DNA of 64,000 bases from JBNAVY01 sp049700195 (GTDB lineage Bacteria > Bacillota > Thermoanaerobacteria > Thermoanaerobacterales > Thermoanaerobacteraceae): the NCBI GenBank assembly GCA_049700195.1, contig JBNAVY010000006.1, positions 14,417 through 78,416 of the forward strand, written 5' to 3'. Position 1 is the first letter of the stretch, and each line of letters begins with the position of its first letter. The notes under the pieces are model-generated. The model was not told the DNA's origin. It ran no database searches and was given only the letters and a program-made list of their open reading frames with translations. Positions 33,150-44,760 of this stretch are shown one piece after another. The translations under genes were made by a program, and so were the position numbers.

Positions 33150-36100
33150 TTAATCAAGAAGAACTGTTTCCATAGTTTGAAAAAGGTAAAGATATTTTTC
33201 TTTTACTTTTTTCCCTGTTAATGTTTCTAATGCTCTGGAATAAAGATCAATCTGTATCTTGTATTTATTTGCTATTTCTTTTTCTCTCCCTTTTTTTACA
33301 AAGTCTGTTTTATAATCTAATAAGACTAAACCATCCTTTTCTTCAAAAAAACAATCTATTATCCCTTGAACTTGTATGAACTCATGTTCATATTCAGATG
33401 GCAAATTTTTATATATCTGTGTGCTGCTTAATTCAATATGAAAAGGTACCTCTCTTGATATATTTTTTGCTTTTAACATTCTATTCCCCAAAGGCGATTC
33501 AAAAAAGGCTTTGATCTGTTTTATATTTATTACTTTAGCTTGGTCTTCTGTAATAATTTCTTTTAATATAAAATCATTTATTTGTTTGATTATATCTTCT
33601 GTAGTATTTAAATAATTAAGATTTAGTTTTTGCATAACCAAATGCATTATTGCTCCTCTTTCTGCTCCAGTAATTTTTTTCTCACCTTCTAAAAAAGCAG
33701 GTGTTTTAAGAACGTCATTTTGGAATATTGATGTAGTTTCATCATCTAAAACTTCTTCATTTAACATACGCTTTATCTCTGTAACAGAAAGTTTAGCAGG
33801 TAATTTTGTGGCTTCTTTATATGGATATATATAGTTAAGTTTTTTTGATATTAAATCATATAGATCATAATTGTAGACATTTGTACTAACATCATCAAGT
33901 TCTTTTAAAATGTCCTGATCATATTTAAAATTTGATATATTTTTTGTAAGCATATTTTTATTCCATAATTTTATTTTCCATCTAGAATTTTCATCAAATT
34001 TATATATCTGGTCTATACCAGCTAATTTTCTCAGATTTTCTAAATCTGAATGAGTAATTATAGCAGGTCCTATCCAATCTAAATAATTTTTTGCTTTTAA
34101 AACCTGGTATTGAGGAAGCTTTTCGTCTGAAACAAGATTCTGATACCACTTAACAACAGTATTTTTTATATCTTTTATACTTCCAACTAGTATTAATTTT
34201 TCTTTCGCCCTTGTAAAAGCAACATATAAAATCCTCATTTCTTCCGAAAGACTTTCAAGCTTTATCCTTCCTCTAATCCCTTCTTTTACAATACTAGGAT
34301 ATGAAATTCTTTTTTTATAATCAACAACCTCAGGACCAAATCCTAATAAATGATGATATAATATCGTTTTATTAAGGTCCTTTAAATTAAACTGCTTACC
34401 TAAACCTGCTACAATTACAACTGGAAATTCCAGTCCTTTGCTTTTATGTATACTCATTATTCTTACAACATTTTCATTTTCACCAAGTATTTTAGCACTC
34501 CCCATATCTTTACTGCTTACTTTTAGTTTATTTATAAAATTAATAAAATTAAAAAGGCCTTTAAAGCTTGTTTCTTCATATTGTTTAGCTCTTTCAAAAA
34601 GTACTCTGAGATTTGCCTGTCGTTGTATACCTCCAGTCATAGCCCCTACATACCCATAATATCCGGTGTCTGTATATAAATACCATATAAACTCATCAAC
34701 AGGCATATATACAGCTTTTTCCTGCCATATTGATAATTTACTTAAAAAACTTTTACTTTTGCGACCAATTTCATTATTTGAATCCGCAATTTTCTTTACT
34801 GCTTCATAAATTGAATTATCAGGAAGTTCTGCTCTTATTTCAATAAGCTCTCCTTCTGTAAATGAAAAAATAGGCGACCTTAATACTGCAAGCATAGGTA
34901 TATCCTGAATAGGATTATCTATTATCTGCAATAGAGAAATAATGGTTTTCACCTCAGATGTTTCAAAATAACCTGTCCCTATATCTGCAAATGCTGGTAT
35001 TCCATCTTCAATAAGTTCTTCTAAAAATACCTCAGCCCAGTTTGTTGTTGCTCTCAAAAGTATTACAATGTCTTTGTATTCTAAATACCTGAATTCATTT
35101 GTTTGTTTATCATATATTTTTACTTCTTTATTTTTTATTAATTCTTTTATTCTTTTTGAAATTACACGGACTTCTGCTTGTATTACATCAATTTCCTCAT
35201 CTTGTGAAACATCTTCTTCGTAATCATATTCATCATTTTCATCTGTATTATTTGTTTCATTTTTTTCTTCAAAATCTTCCTCTTTTTCAATTAAATTAAT
35301 TTCTATAGCATCTTCTTTAAAATCTGTATCAATAAGTTCAAAACTTGCACCATAATTCAGCTTTTCTTCATCAGTATAATCTATCTCGCCAATATTCTTT
35401 GACATAATCTTTTTGAATATATAATTAATTCCGTTAATTATATGAATTCTACTCCTAAAATTCTTATAAAGTAAAATTTTCCTTTCTCTAAAGCCTGTTC
35501 CAATTGGGTAGTTATTATATTTTTCCAGAAATAACTCCGGCTTAGCTTGTCTGAATCTATATATGCTCTGTTTTACGTCACCCACCATAAATCTATTAGG
35601 AATTTCAATTCTTGAAATAGCTTCTAAGATTACTTCCTGTACAAGATTTGAATCTTGATACTCATCTATAAAAATTTCTTCAAAACGTTGGCTATAAGCT
35701 TTAGCAGTATCAGAAGGCATTCTATTACCATCTTTGTCTTTTGTAACAAGAATATTCAAGGCAAAATGTTCTATATCACTAAAATCGATTATACCTTTTT
35801 CTCTCTTCTTAGTTGCATATCTTTCTTCAAAATTAATAACAATTTTTGATAATGCCTCCATATAAGGATATAATTTTTTTATTTCATCATTAATTGCTGT
35901 TTTATCTGCGAAAAAAAATTTATCTCTTATTTCTTTGATTTTAGCTTTAACTTCATTTCTTATATTTGTAACTTCTTCCTTGACTTTTTTATCCGCATCT
36001 TTGCTACACCTCTTAAGACCAGTAAAATTAATTTCATTGATTTTTTTGTAAAATGAATCCCAATCGTATGTTAAATTTATCAATTCTTTAATGTTTTCTG

Positions 36101-36869
36101 TCTCTTCCTCAAAATTTATCAAATATTCATCTAAACCTATTGTGTTTTTAATTTTTTCTATTGCTTTATTCATAGCTTCTAATATACCATAAAGTTCTAT
36201 TTTTATATTATCCATTATTACTTTTGCCCATTTTGAGCTATTGAAGTCAAAATCATCTTGTATATTAAAAGCCTCCGCAGCATTATACAGCCATTCTTCC
36301 GGCCAAGGCGTTGCCTTTACAAAATCGTGCAATTCTAAAATTATATTTTGAAGTGGTAAATCACTTTTTGTTCCAGAATAACTGTCTAATAAAGATAAAA
36401 ACCAATCATTATCATGATTTTCATATAAGTTTTCAAAAAGCTCTTCTATAACTTCTGTTTTAATAAGTAAAGTTTCCGTATCATCGCCTATTCTAAAAGC
36501 CGGATCTAAATCAATTATATGAAAGTTATTTTTTATAACTTCAAGACAAAAAGAATGTATTGTAGTTATCATCGCTTTATTTAAAAGTGTAAGTTGAGTT
36601 GCTAGCCTTTTATTTGATGGATCTTTATCAAGTTCTTCAATAAGGGCATCTGCTATCCTTTCTCTCATTTCTGATGCAGCAGCATTTGTAAAAGTAACAA
36701 CCAAAAGATTATCTATATCTACTGGATTTTCTTTATCCATAACTCGTTTTATTATTCTTTCTACCAAAACTGCTGTTTTACCTGCTCCAGCACCAGCAGC
36801 AACAAGAAGATTACAGTATCTTTCATTTATTGCTTCATTCTGCTCCTTTGTCCATATATTCTTCCCCAT
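33150..36869 (-). CDS. addA: ATP-dependent helicase/nuclease subunit AddA
   Basis: A 1239-residue UvrD-like helicase fused to a RecB-type nuclease, half of the AddAB enzyme that resects double-strand breaks for RecA. Visible are WTKEQNEAI (Q motif), Walker [13 protein letters not shown] (about 25-36), [13 protein letters not shown] (Ia), [10 protein letters not shown] (II), [13 protein letters not shown] (III), [17 protein letters not shown] (V) and [12 protein letters not shown] (VI). The nuclease has [12 protein letters not shown] near the C-terminus. An unusually acidic low-complexity insert, rich in Glu, Asp and Asn, lies at about 526-563 in helicase domain 1. The start overlaps the end of addB by 35 bp. 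Confidence 0.96.
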   Translation of the reverse strand: MGKNIWTKEQNEAINERYCNLLVAAGAGAGKTAVLVERIIKRVMDKENPVDIDNLLVVTFTNAAASEMRERIADALIEELDKDPSNKRLATQLTLLNKAMITTIHSFCLEVIKNNFHIIDLDPAFRIGDDTETLLIKTEVIEELFENLYENHDNDWFLSLLDSYSGTKSDLPLQNIILELHDFVKATPWPEEWLYNAAEAFNIQDDFDFNSSKWAKVIMDNIKIELYGILEAMNKAIEKIKNTIGLDEYLINFEEETENIKELINLTYDWDSFYKKINEINFTGLKRCSKDADKKVKEEVTNIRNEVKAKIKEIRDKFFFADKTAINDEIKKLYPYMEALSKIVINFEERYATKKREKGIIDFSDIEHFALNILVTKDKDGNRMPSDTAKAYSQRFEEIFIDEYQDSNLVQEVILEAISRIEIPNRFMVGDVKQSIYRFRQAKPELFLEKYNNYPIGTGFRERKILLYKNFRSRIHIINGINYIFKKIMSKNIGEIDYTDEEKLNYGASFELIDTDFKEDAIEINLIEKEEDFEEKNETNNTDENDEYDYEEDVSQDEEIDVIQAEVRVISKRIKELIKNKEVKIYDKQTNEFRYLEYKDIVILLRATTNWAEVFLEELIEDGIPAFADIGTGYFETSEVKTIISLLQIIDNPIQDIPMLAVLRSPIFSFTEGELIEIRAELPDNSIYEAVKKIADSNNEIGRKSKSFLSKLSIWQEKAVYMPVDEFIWYLYTDTGYYGYVGAMTGGIQRQANLRVLFERAKQYEETSFKGLFNFINFINKLKVSSKDMGSAKILGENENVVRIMSIHKSKGLEFPVVIVAGLGKQFNLKDLNKTILYHHLLGFGPEVVDYKKRISYPSIVKEGIRGRIKLESLSEEMRILYVAFTRAKEKLILVGSIKDIKNTVVKWYQNLVSDEKLPQYQVLKAKNYLDWIGPAIITHSDLENLRKLAGIDQIYKFDENSRWKIKLWNKNMLTKNISNFKYDQDILKELDDVSTNVYNYDLYDLISKKLNYIYPYKEATKLPAKLSVTEIKRMLNEEVLDDETTSIFQNDVLKTPAFLEGEKKITGAERGAIMHLVMQKLNLNYLNTTEDIIKQINDFILKEIITEDQAKVINIKQIKAFFESPLGNRMLKAKNISREVPFHIELSSTQIYKNLPSEYEHEFIQVQGIIDCFFEEKDGLVLLDYKTDFVKKGREKEIANKYKIQIDLYSRALETLTGKKVKEKYLYLFQTMETVLLD

Positions 36870-39800
36870 ACTTTTGCCCCCCTTCCTTAATTCTTATCCA
36901 TATATCCTCCTTCTTAATCGGTTTTAAAACTTTATAATCATTACCTTTTAATCCTTTCTCAAATTGACATATAGATGAATATTTGCAATATTTACAAGGT
37001 ATTTTATCCTTTAGTTTGTAAGGTTTTATTTCAATATTGCCTTTTTGCATGTTATTAAATAAAAATTTTATTATGTTTTTTACATGATTCTGCAATAGTT
37101 CAAACTGTTCTTTCGTGATACTTTTAGTTTTTTTACCCAAACTTCCATCTTTATTTAATACTGCTGGTATTATCATAGAATTTCCATCTATGCTTCTGTC
37201 CATTTCTATTATTATATTTTTATCTTCTAATACAAGTCCATCTAAACGCAACTTTTTTAATACTTCTTCTTTTATTTCCTCCTCAGTAAAAATACCTCTT
37301 TTCTTTATAATTGGATCATCAATTTTAAAATAAAATATACCTGCCGGATTCACATCTTCAGCAAGGATTTTACCTCGTTGTATTATTGCATCAAGATATA
37401 TAATCAGCTGAAGCTCAAGACCATAAAATATCTCTGTAAGATCAAGGCTTTTATTCCCTGATTTATAATCTATTATCCTTATGTATTTTTTCCCATCTTT
37501 GATGTATTCATCAATTCTATCGATCCTACCTATTAAGTTTATTGCTTCTTCCATATCTGAAATTATTTTTATTGGGGGATATTCTTCTTTTTCTCCAAAA
37601 GCAATTTCATGAAGAACAGGCTCAAAAGAACTTCTTATTATTTGTTCTTTTATAACACATACTGTATTTAAAAGTAACCTTTTCAATCTTTGTGCAAGAT
37701 ATTTATACTTACCTGAACTATTTAATATATACCCAGGGAATTTTTCTAGCATATTGTCTATAATTATTGAAATTGCTTCATCACACCAATCGTCATCTAT
37801 ATCTTTCCATTTGGTTTCCTCTTTCTCTAAGGTAGTTGAAAATTCATCAAGCACCTTATGCAGAAATATACCAATATCAGGAGCTTTGAATCCATATATT
37901 TTTCTTTCTTTTGCTTTTAATCCATATTGTATAAAATATGCAAAAGGACATTCTGCATATTTTTCTAATCTAGATATACTTAAATATAATTTATCTCTAT
38001 AAAGCTTTTTAATTTTATCACCCGGTATGTCCTTCGGCTGGTTTGTATAATTTAAACCTCTTAAAGTATAATATAACCTTTCCTCCCAAAGCTCGTTATT
38101 TTTATACCATTTATATACATTAAACCAAATTATATTTATATTACTAGATATTCTCCATTTTTCTATTTCCTTTATCATTTTATTAAATGTTGGCATAGGT
38201 GCTGAAATATACTTTATATTTTCTTCATCTGTATTTATCTCTATTATATTGCTTATCAGCTTTATCTTTGGAAATACCTTTTTGAGTCTTGAAATTATTA
38301 TCGATGGACGAAGGCTATTACCCTCATGATCTGCTATTGGATAACTAAGTTTTAAAAATTTACTTGTTGCCGTTAATGAAGAATAAACTAAATATTGTTC
38401 TTCAAAAATTTTAGACTTAGTATCTCTATCAAGCTCTACACCTAAAATTTTTAAATTTTCTCTGTCTTTATCATTCAATATACCCTCGTTAGAAAATGAT
38501 GCAGGAAAAACACCATCATTATTACCTATAAGATAAAGTATTTTACTATTGTGACTCTTCATTCTGTCAACACTGCTTACTAAAACCTGATCAAGAGCAG
38601 GAGGTATTAATCCGATTTTATATTCACCAAAACCTATAGACAACATCTTAGCAAATTTATCAATATTAGCTTTATCTTCACCGACCACTTCAACCATCTG
38701 ATCTAGTACATCTACAACTATATCCCATATTTGAGCATATTGATTTGCTATATCAAGTTCACCCTGTTTTTTAAAATCTGATATCACATCTTGGATTTTA
38801 GTTTCAAGGCCAATCTTTACTAAATAATCATATAGGGAAGTACAAAGTTTTTTTATTGTTATTTCTTTAGAGATTTCATTATAAAAATTTAGTAAAGGTT
38901 GCGTTACATTATCTTTTATTTTATTAATTCTGTCTAAAAATTCCTGATCATCTAAACTTATTCCTGATTTATCCAAATTATATTCAATCTGATATTCCCA
39001 TTTAGCCTCTTTCCATTTATCTCCCTTTATCCCATTTGCTAATACATAATTTTCTAATAAATAAATGTCTTCTTTATCAATATTTGTTAACCCTGTTTTT
39101 AAATATTTGAAAACTGATTCGTAAGACCATCTTTTTGAATAAATTTCAAAAATAGATATTATAAAAACAATTATAGGATTGTTTATTATGTCACGCTTCT
39201 GGTCAATAAAATAAGGAATATCATAGTCAGCAAATATAGCACTTATTAATTTACTATATCTTTTTAGATCACGCGTTGCAATATTTATTTCTGAAAATCT
39301 GAAACCCTTGTCTCTTACTAAAAATATAATATCTCTTGCAATTTCTTCAACTTCACTGTACACATTAGCCGCTTTTGTTATACTTATATTTTTCGTTTCT
39401 TTATTATAGCTTTTAAATGGATATGAAAACATATATTTCTCTAAAAAACGCAGTTCTTCATTATCTTTAAAACGGACTGGTCTTTCATTATTTAAATAAA
39501 CAGGTTCATCATAAGAAATATTATTTTTTTCGCATATTTTTAATAACTTTCCTTCTGTTACTTTTGTTGTATAAAAAACATCCGCATCTTTTGATGAAAA
39601 AGAACTATCTAAACATAATGTTATATTAATTCTTGATGCCTTTTTTAAAAGCTCTTCAATTATTAAATACTGTTTTGGTGTAAATCCTGTAAAACCGTCT
39701 ATCCAAAATTCTGCACCTTTTAACTGGTCTGAAAATTTTATTTTTTCGGCAATTATGGCAAGTTCATCTTGTGAATCTATATAATTTTTATGAAGTTCAG

Positions 39801-40299
39801 ATTCAAAATTTGAAAATATAAGGTTTATATCTTTTAACTTGTCTTTTAAATTTTGATTATTAACATGATCTAATATATCATTCATTCTATCTGGAGAAAT
39901 ATCATAACTTTTTAACTCTGTAATTATATCGGAAATATTTTTTATAAATCCTATTTGTTTTGATGCTTTAGAAAATATACCAATATCTTTTTTAACCTGT
40001 TCTATAACTTTATATAAAAGAATAGATCTCCCACACGCTTTCATATGTCTGTGTGTTAGTCCACCAACTTCTACAAATATCCTGTTTGCTAAGGTTTTAA
40101 AGCTTAAGACCTGAGCCCTCATCATAACATCTTTTTTAACTGTCTTTAAAAGGCTTTTTTCTGCTTCAAAAGTAAATTGCTCAGGAACAAGCAGTATAAG
40201 CTTATTTTGTTTTTCTGTATACAATTTCTCTTTTATATCCGTAAGGCAAAATTCAGTTTTTCCTGTACCCGATCTCCCATATATAAACCTTAAGCTCAT
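36835..40299 (-). CDS. addB: ATP-dependent helicase/nuclease subunit AddB
   Basis: A 1154-residue AddB with an N-terminal Walker [11 protein letters not shown] (within the first 20 residues), a helicase-like core without all active motifs, and a C-terminal RecB-family nuclease with [10 protein letters not shown]. The four cysteines of the iron-sulfur staple are visible: one in YAECPFAYF near residue 783 and three in [10 protein letters not shown] near 1110. This cluster is typical of AddB. The frame opens at GTG 40308, but that codon is part of the GAGGTG ribosome-binding site, so ATG 40297-40299 is preferred. It is the first gene of the repair operon addB-addA-sbcD-sbcC. Confidence 0.95.
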   Translation of the reverse strand: MSLRFIYGRSGTGKTEFCLTDIKEKLYTEKQNKLILLVPEQFTFEAEKSLLKTVKKDVMMRAQVLSFKTLANRIFVEVGGLTHRHMKACGRSILLYKVIEQVKKDIGIFSKASKQIGFIKNISDIITELKSYDISPDRMNDILDHVNNQNLKDKLKDINLIFSNFESELHKNYIDSQDELAIIAEKIKFSDQLKGAEFWIDGFTGFTPKQYLIIEELLKKASRINITLCLDSSFSSKDADVFYTTKVTEGKLLKICEKNNISYDEPVYLNNERPVRFKDNEELRFLEKYMFSYPFKSYNKETKNISITKAANVYSEVEEIARDIIFLVRDKGFRFSEINIATRDLKRYSKLISAIFADYDIPYFIDQKRDIINNPIIVFIISIFEIYSKRWSYESVFKYLKTGLTNIDKEDIYLLENYVLANGIKGDKWKEAKWEYQIEYNLDKSGISLDDQEFLDRINKIKDNVTQPLLNFYNEISKEITIKKLCTSLYDYLVKIGLETKIQDVISDFKKQGELDIANQYAQIWDIVVDVLDQMVEVVGEDKANIDKFAKMLSIGFGEYKIGLIPPALDQVLVSSVDRMKSHNSKILYLIGNNDGVFPASFSNEGILNDKDRENLKILGVELDRDTKSKIFEEQYLVYSSLTATSKFLKLSYPIADHEGNSLRPSIIISRLKKVFPKIKLISNIIEINTDEENIKYISAPMPTFNKMIKEIEKWRISSNINIIWFNVYKWYKNNELWEERLYYTLRGLNYTNQPKDIPGDKIKKLYRDKLYLSISRLEKYAECPFAYFIQYGLKAKERKIYGFKAPDIGIFLHKVLDEFSTTLEKEETKWKDIDDDWCDEAISIIIDNMLEKFPGYILNSSGKYKYLAQRLKRLLLNTVCVIKEQIIRSSFEPVLHEIAFGEKEEYPPIKIISDMEEAINLIGRIDRIDEYIKDGKKYIRIIDYKSGNKSLDLTEIFYGLELQLIIYLDAIIQRGKILAEDVNPAGIFYFKIDDPIIKKRGIFTEEEIKEEVLKKLRLDGLVLEDKNIIIEMDRSIDGNSMIIPAVLNKDGSLGKKTKSITKEQFELLQNHVKNIIKFLFNNMQKGNIEIKPYKLKDKIPCKYCKYSSICQFEKGLKGNDYKVLKPIKKEDIWIRIKEGGQKYGEEYMDKGAE

Positions 40300-40479
40300 A
40301 TTTGTCACCTCTATAAATAAATCTTACCATATCAGAGTTTGGGTATCAATTTTTTCTTAATTTATTATTTGTAATTATGACATAATACATAGTGTTGCAT
40401 TAATGTGTTATTTTGTGATACAATACATAGATGTAAATAAAAAACTTTTTATTTCATAAGTTGAAAGGATGTTACAAAA

Positions 40480-41472
40480 TTGTTATTTGACGTTTTTATG
40501 CTTTTCCTAAGTCTTGCTTTAATACTATTTTCATGTGTTTTATTCACAAATTCAATAGAATGGTTCGGTAAAAAACTGAATTTAAGCCAAGGTGTTGTAG
40601 GAAGTATTTTAGCAGCAATAGGAACAGCTATGCCAGAGACTATAATACCTATAATTGCCATAATATTTTATGGTGGTGGTGAAGCAGGTCAAATTGCTAC
40701 TGGAGCAATTTTAGGTGCTCCTTTTATGTTATCAACTCTTGGATTATTCGTAACAGGTGCCGCCGTAATTATTTATTCTCTTTCAGGCAAAAGAACTTTA
40801 AAATTAAATGCTGATAAAAAGACTTTTAAAAGAGATTTGAACTTTTTTATAATTATTTATATTATAGCTATAATGACAACATTTGTAAATCATTACAATC
40901 AAAGTAGAATAATTGCCACAATTATAATTCTTTCTTTATATGTTTTATATGTTATAAAAACATTTTCTGGAGAACAGCAAATGTGTGAAAATCTCGGCAG
41001 TCTATATTGTTCAAAACTACTAAATGTCGAAAATAATATGTTCTGGATCGTTTTTCAGCTTATATTATCTTTAACTGGAATTATATATGGGGCTCACATG
41101 TTTGTAGGTTATGTTAAAGATATATCTTATACATTTGGAATAGCGCCTTTATTACTTTCAATTATTATAACACCAATTGCAACAGAACTTCCTGAAAAAC
41201 TAAACTCTATTGTATGGATAAGGCAAAATAAAGACACTCTCGCTCTTGGCAATATAACAGGTGCGATGGTATTTCAATCTGCCATACCTGTTACAATTGG
41301 AATTTTATTTACACCATGGAATATTACAGGCATAGCTTTTTTAAGTGCTGTTATAGCTTTAACTTCAGCCTTTTTAAATTTAGCATGGATAAATTTAGGA
41401 AAGAAGATAAATCCTTTTATACTTATACTAGGAGGTATATTATATAGTATTTTTCTAATAACTATATTGTAA
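40480..41472 (+). CDS. Sodium/calcium exchanger family membrane protein
   Basis: A 330-residue CaCA-superfamily exchanger with about ten membrane helices in two inverted halves. The alpha repeats are visible: GSILAAIGTAMPETIIPIIA in the first half and SIIITPIATELPEKLNSIVW in the second, each with the ion-binding Glu. It should exchange a divalent cation (probably Ca2+) for Na+ or H+. The start is TTG 40480 with AAAGGATG upstream. It lies next to a DUF1646 transporter gene with a probable Na+ riboswitch, suggesting a small ion-homeostasis locus, although a terminator separates the two. Confidence 0.85.
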   Translation: MLFDVFMLFLSLALILFSCVLFTNSIEWFGKKLNLSQGVVGSILAAIGTAMPETIIPIIAIIFYGGGEAGQIATGAILGAPFMLSTLGLFVTGAAVIIYSLSGKRTLKLNADKKTFKRDLNFFIIIYIIAIMTTFVNHYNQSRIIATIIILSLYVLYVIKTFSGEQQMCENLGSLYCSKLLNVENNMFWIVFQLILSLTGIIYGAHMFVGYVKDISYTFGIAPLLLSIIITPIATELPEKLNSIVWIRQNKDTLALGNITGAMVFQSAIPVTIGILFTPWNITGIAFLSAVIALTSAFLNLAWINLGKKINPFILILGGILYSIFLITIL

Positions 41473-41492
41473 AATCAAAAATAATTGATTTT
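41471..41492 (+). terminator. Terminator of the exchanger gene
   Basis: AAAATCAA (41471-41478) pairs with TTGATTTT (41485-41492), followed by TTATAT; the stop codon overlaps the left arm. Confidence 0.6.
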
Positions 41493-41548
41493 TTATATAC
41501 CCTATATTAAAATAATTATTATTATAATTTAATAATAAAATTTTACGG

Positions 41549-41629
41549 TTGAACATTTTGTGTTTCAAGAATTATAGCTTCTTGGGTGGGAAGCTCATCT
41601 TAAAGGTGAGTTTTCCCACTTTTTATTTT
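41549..41629 (+). promoter_or_regulatory. Probable Na+-I (DUF1646-motif) riboswitch with terminator platform
   Basis: The leader of the DUF1646 gene folds into a hairpin CAAGAA (41566-41571)/TTCTTG (41579-41584), then GGGTGGGAAGCTCATC. A strong terminator follows: GTGGGAA (41586-41592) with TTCCCAC (41613-41619), and inside it CTCATC (41594-41599) with GGTGAG (41605-41610), then TTTTTATTTTA. An alternative pairing AGCTTC (41577-41582) with GAAGCT (41590-41595) would break the terminator stem, giving a switch. The DUF1646 RNA motif, now known as the Na+-I riboswitch class, sits upstream of exactly this gene family. The assignment rests on location and architecture, not on a covariance search. 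Confidence 0.7.
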
Positions 41630-41669
41630 ACAAAATAATACAAATAATAATATAAAAGGAGAATGGATT

Positions 41670-42719
41670 ATGATTATTGTTGCACTCTTGCTAATATTAT
41701 TAATGATCCTAATTTTACCTCTTGTAAATAGGCATATAGAACACAACATCGAATATTTTCTTTTTTCAATGGGAATCGCCACAGCATTTGTATCAGGAGT
41801 ATTTTCTTATGACCTGATAGTTCACATATTTAAAAATCATCTTTTGTATTTAATAACAGCAGCCGTATTTTTATCAGGACTTTTATTTGAGATATTTAAA
41901 GATAAATTTAAAAGATTTATAGGAACAGTAGTAACTCATATTCCACTGGGAATATTTATATTTTTGGTAATTGTCATCCTTGGATTGACAGCCAGTATAA
42001 TCACAGCCATAATAGCCTCAATAATATTAGTGGAAATAATTCACTTGTTGCCCTTAAAGCACAAAGACAAAGTGGTGATTACTGTCATTGCTTCTCTTTC
42101 AATAGGCATTGGTGCTGCACTAACACCAATTGGCGAGCCTTTAGCCACAATTGTAACATCAAAATTAAATGAAAACTTCCTTTACCTTTTTGCTACCTTA
42201 GGCATTTACATTATACCAGCTATATTGGCTTTGGGCTTTTTAGGTTTACTCTATATCAATAAATTAGAGAAAAGTAGTCTCATTATAGAAGAAAATTATG
42301 TGGAAGAAGCAGAAGAAATTAAAAAAATTGAAAGATTTCAATTTATCTTTATTCAAGCATTTAAAATTTTTGTTTTTATTCTGGCATTGGAACTTTTAGG
42401 TGCAGGATTCAAACCTATTATTGATAATTATATAATTCATCTTGATAGCCGACTTTTATACTGGATAAACATGCTATCTGCAGTTCTTGACAACGCAACA
42501 TTGGCAGCAGCCGAAATTTCTCCTCACATGACAACAGAACAAATCCAAGCAATATTGATGGGTCTTTTAATAAGTGGCGGAATGTTGATTCCGGGAAACA
42601 TACCTAATATCATATCAGCAGGAAAGCTAAATATAAAAAGCCGTGAATGGGCTTTTATAGGAATTCCTCTATCTTTAATTGGTTTAGTTATATATTTTAT
42701 CATTCATTTTGTAGTCTGA
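41670..42719 (+). CDS. DUF1646 family transporter (probable Na+ antiporter-like)
   Basis: A 349-residue polytopic membrane protein (about 10-11 helices) of the DUF1646 family, within the ion-transporter/NhaD-like superfamily. Motifs include GAALTPIGEPLATIVTSKL, LSAVLDNATLAAAEISP and SGGMLIPGNIPNIISAGKL, which resemble the paired substrate loops of NhaD-type antiporters (G-x-x-LTPIGEP and GGMLIPGNIPN). Na+ export is the likely function, supported by the candidate Na+-sensing riboswitch in its leader. AAAGGAGA precedes the ATG. Its stop codon is only 2 bp from the stop of the convergent FAH gene and I see no clear terminator between them. Confidence 0.8.
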   Translation: MIIVALLLILLMILILPLVNRHIEHNIEYFLFSMGIATAFVSGVFSYDLIVHIFKNHLLYLITAAVFLSGLLFEIFKDKFKRFIGTVVTHIPLGIFIFLVIVILGLTASIITAIIASIILVEIIHLLPLKHKDKVVITVIASLSIGIGAALTPIGEPLATIVTSKLNENFLYLFATLGIYIIPAILALGFLGLLYINKLEKSSLIIEENYVEEAEEIKKIERFQFIFIQAFKIFVFILALELLGAGFKPIIDNYIIHLDSRLLYWINMLSAVLDNATLAAAEISPHMTTEQIQAILMGLLISGGMLIPGNIPNIISAGKLNIKSREWAFIGIPLSLIGLVIYFIIHFVV

Positions 42720-42721
42720 TT

Positions 42722-43453
42722 TTATTTTACTCTATTTGTTAATTTACCTATTCCCTCTATTTCAATAGTTACAGTGTCCCCATGTTTTAAAGGACCAACG
42801 CCAGAGGGCGTTCCCGTCAATATGACATCGCCAGGGTTTAGCGTCATTATGTGAGATATATAACTCACAAGTCTTGGAACGCCAAATATGAGATTTCTGG
42901 TGTTACTTTTCTGCTTTACTTCATCATTTACATATGTAATTATATCCAAAGAAGATGGGTCTAAGTCTGTCACAATCCAAGGGCCTATGGGCAAAAAGGT
43001 ATCAAAAGACTTCGCTCTTGTCCATTGGCCATCTTTTGCCTGCAAATCTCTTGCTGTTACATCGTTAGCTATCGTATAGCCAAATATATAATCTTTCGCA
43101 TCTTCTTCTTTTACGTCTTTTGCTTTCTTTCCTATTACAATTGCCAACTCGCCTTCATAATCAACTCTTTCTGACATCTCTGGTAAAATAATCTGGTCTT
43201 CATTTCCAATAACTGCTGTAGCAGGTTTTAAAAATAAAGTTGGCTCCTGAGGAATCTTATCATTCATTTCTTCTATATGGTCTTTATAATTAAGACCTAC
43301 ACAAACAGCTTTAGTAGGAATACACGGTGGTAATATAAAAACATCACTTAAATTATAAAAATTAAAAAATTGTCCTTCAGGTATAAAAACTTTTTCCCCA
43401 TCTAAAACCGCCTGAAATTCTCTACCGTTAAAACTTATTCTTATAAATTTCAT
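42722..43453 (-). CDS. Fumarylacetoacetate hydrolase (FAH) family protein
   Basis: A 243-residue single-domain FAH-family enzyme with CVGLNYKDHIEEM, FLKPATAVIGNEDQI, VDYEGELAIVIGKKAKDV (metal-binding Glu residues), FGYTIANDVTARDLQ, SFDTFLPIGPWIV and the C-terminal GDVILTGTPSGVGP. The family includes acylpyruvases, oxaloacetate decarboxylases and hydratases acting on 2-oxo acids; bacterial stand-alone members of this size are often acylpyruvase or oxaloacetate tautomerase/decarboxylase-like. The substrate cannot be assigned here. GAGGGGG precedes the ATG. It is a single gene, not linked to an aromatic catabolic operon. Confidence 0.9.
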   Translation of the reverse strand: MKFIRISFNGREFQAVLDGEKVFIPEGQFFNFYNLSDVFILPPCIPTKAVCVGLNYKDHIEEMNDKIPQEPTLFLKPATAVIGNEDQIILPEMSERVDYEGELAIVIGKKAKDVKEEDAKDYIFGYTIANDVTARDLQAKDGQWTRAKSFDTFLPIGPWIVTDLDPSSLDIITYVNDEVKQKSNTRNLIFGVPRLVSYISHIMTLNPGDVILTGTPSGVGPLKHGDTVTIEIEGIGKLTNRVK

Positions 43454-43534
43454 TTATATAAGCCCCCTCAAATTTTTAAATATTATAGATATTTTATCAC
43501 ATTATTTATAATTGTGTAAGTAAAAAAACAATAT

Positions 43535-43575
43535 AAAAAAGACAAATTCTTTTTAATATAAAACTTGTCTTTTTT
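43535..43575 (-). terminator. Terminator of the MacB-type export operon
   Basis: AAAAAAGACAA (43535-43545) pairs with TTGTCTTTTTT (43565-43575) around a 19-nt loop; on the minus strand the right-hand run TTTTTTATATT follows. It lies 10 bp past the permease stop. Confidence 0.7.
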
Positions 43576-43584
43576 TTTTTATAT

Positions 43585-44760
43585 TTATTCATATCTTAAT
43601 GCTTCTATTGGATTAAGATTTGCTGCTTTATTAGCAGGATACACTCCAAAAAATAAGCCTACGCCCAGAGAAAATGAAAAAGATAAAAGCATAGTAGCAG
43701 TAGAAGGCTGTGCATTTATATCCATAGCAGATCCTATTATTACTGACATAGCATATCCAAAAATAATTCCCAGTATTCCACCTAAACCACTTAAAGTCAA
43801 TGATTCAATTATAAACTGCAAGAGTATATCTTTCTTCTTTGCACCAAGTGCCTTTCTGATACCTATCTCCCGAGTTCTTTCTGTTACAGATACGAGCATT
43901 ATATTCATAATACCTATACCGCCTACTAAAAGTGATATACCAGCTATGCCTCCTAATAATAAGCTTAAGGTTCTGGTTACGCTGCTTATAGTTGATAAGA
44001 TCTGAGATTGGTCTATAATTCTAAAAGCAGTTGAATCTCCCTTAAATATTTTCATAAGCTTAATATTTATGCTGTTTTTAGAAAGTTCTATTGTATCAGG
44101 ACTTAATGCTTCAATGTATATTTGCCTTATATTTTTATTGTTTGCAAAATAAAACATAGTTTTAATAGGTATAAATATAGAATCATCATCAGAACCTGTA
44201 ATAGAGGACCCTTTTGACTCCAATACCCCAACGACAGTAAAATTTTGTCCATTTAACTTTATTGATTTTCCAACTGGCATAGTGTAGCCAAATAAATCTT
44301 TAGATATATTACTTCCAATTACAGCTACTTTATTTCTAAACTCATCATCTAATGGTGTTATAAACCTTCCTCTTGCAACTTGTATATCTCTTATTGATTG
44401 ATAATCACCATTTACACCATTTACTGATGTACCAGTAACAGTATTATTGTCATATTTTGCAACGACACTCGTGGAAATAATTGGTGATATGGCAGCAATA
44501 TAATTTGGATCATTTAAATTCATTGCCTGGTCATAATTTAAATAACTTTCATTTCCTCTTCCCGTTATAGTAACCATAATAAGATTGGAACCCATACCTT
44601 GTATTTGAGATGTTACTCTTTGGGTTGATCCCTGGCCTAAACTAACTAAAACAATAACAGCTACTACTCCAATTACTATACCTAATGTAGTAAGAAATGA
44701 CCTCATTTTGTTAGATAAAATTCCTCTTATAGCTATCTTAAATGCTTGAATGTAACTCAA
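43585..44760 (-). CDS. MacB-type ABC transporter permease
   Basis: A 391-residue permease with one helix near the N-terminus (KMRSFLTTLGIVIGVVAVIVL), a MacB_PCD periplasmic-type domain, and a C-terminal FtsX domain with three helices (SLLLGGIAGISLLVGGIGI, NIMLVSVTERTREIGIRKALGA, then two more segments). This is the usual layout of MacB/YknZ-type mechanotransmitting exporters. It starts at TTG 44758-44760, overlapping the ATPase stop by four bases (TTGA). In this class the ATPase, permease and a HlyD-like adaptor form a tripartite pump for peptides, antibiotics or toxins in Gram-positive bacteria (compare YknXYZ); the cargo is unknown. Confidence 0.92.
   Translation of the reverse strand: MSYIQAFKIAIRGILSNKMRSFLTTLGIVIGVVAVIVLVSLGQGSTQRVTSQIQGMGSNLIMVTITGRGNESYLNYDQAMNLNDPNYIAAISPIISTSVVAKYDNNTVTGTSVNGVNGDYQSIRDIQVARGRFITPLDDEFRNKVAVIGSNISKDLFGYTMPVGKSIKLNGQNFTVVGVLESKGSSITGSDDDSIFIPIKTMFYFANNKNIRQIYIEALSPDTIELSKNSINIKLMKIFKGDSTAFRIIDQSQILSTISSVTRTLSLLLGGIAGISLLVGGIGIMNIMLVSVTERTREIGIRKALGAKKKDILLQFIIESLTLSGLGGILGIIFGYAMSVIIGSAMDINAQPSTATMLLSFSFSLGVGLFFGVYPANKAANLNPIEALRYE

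Noticed and set aside
40383..40430. Repeated AATACATAG upstream of the exchanger gene as an operator pair
   Set aside because: The two copies are short, unequally flanked and within very AT-rich DNA; no symmetry or helical phasing supports regulation.
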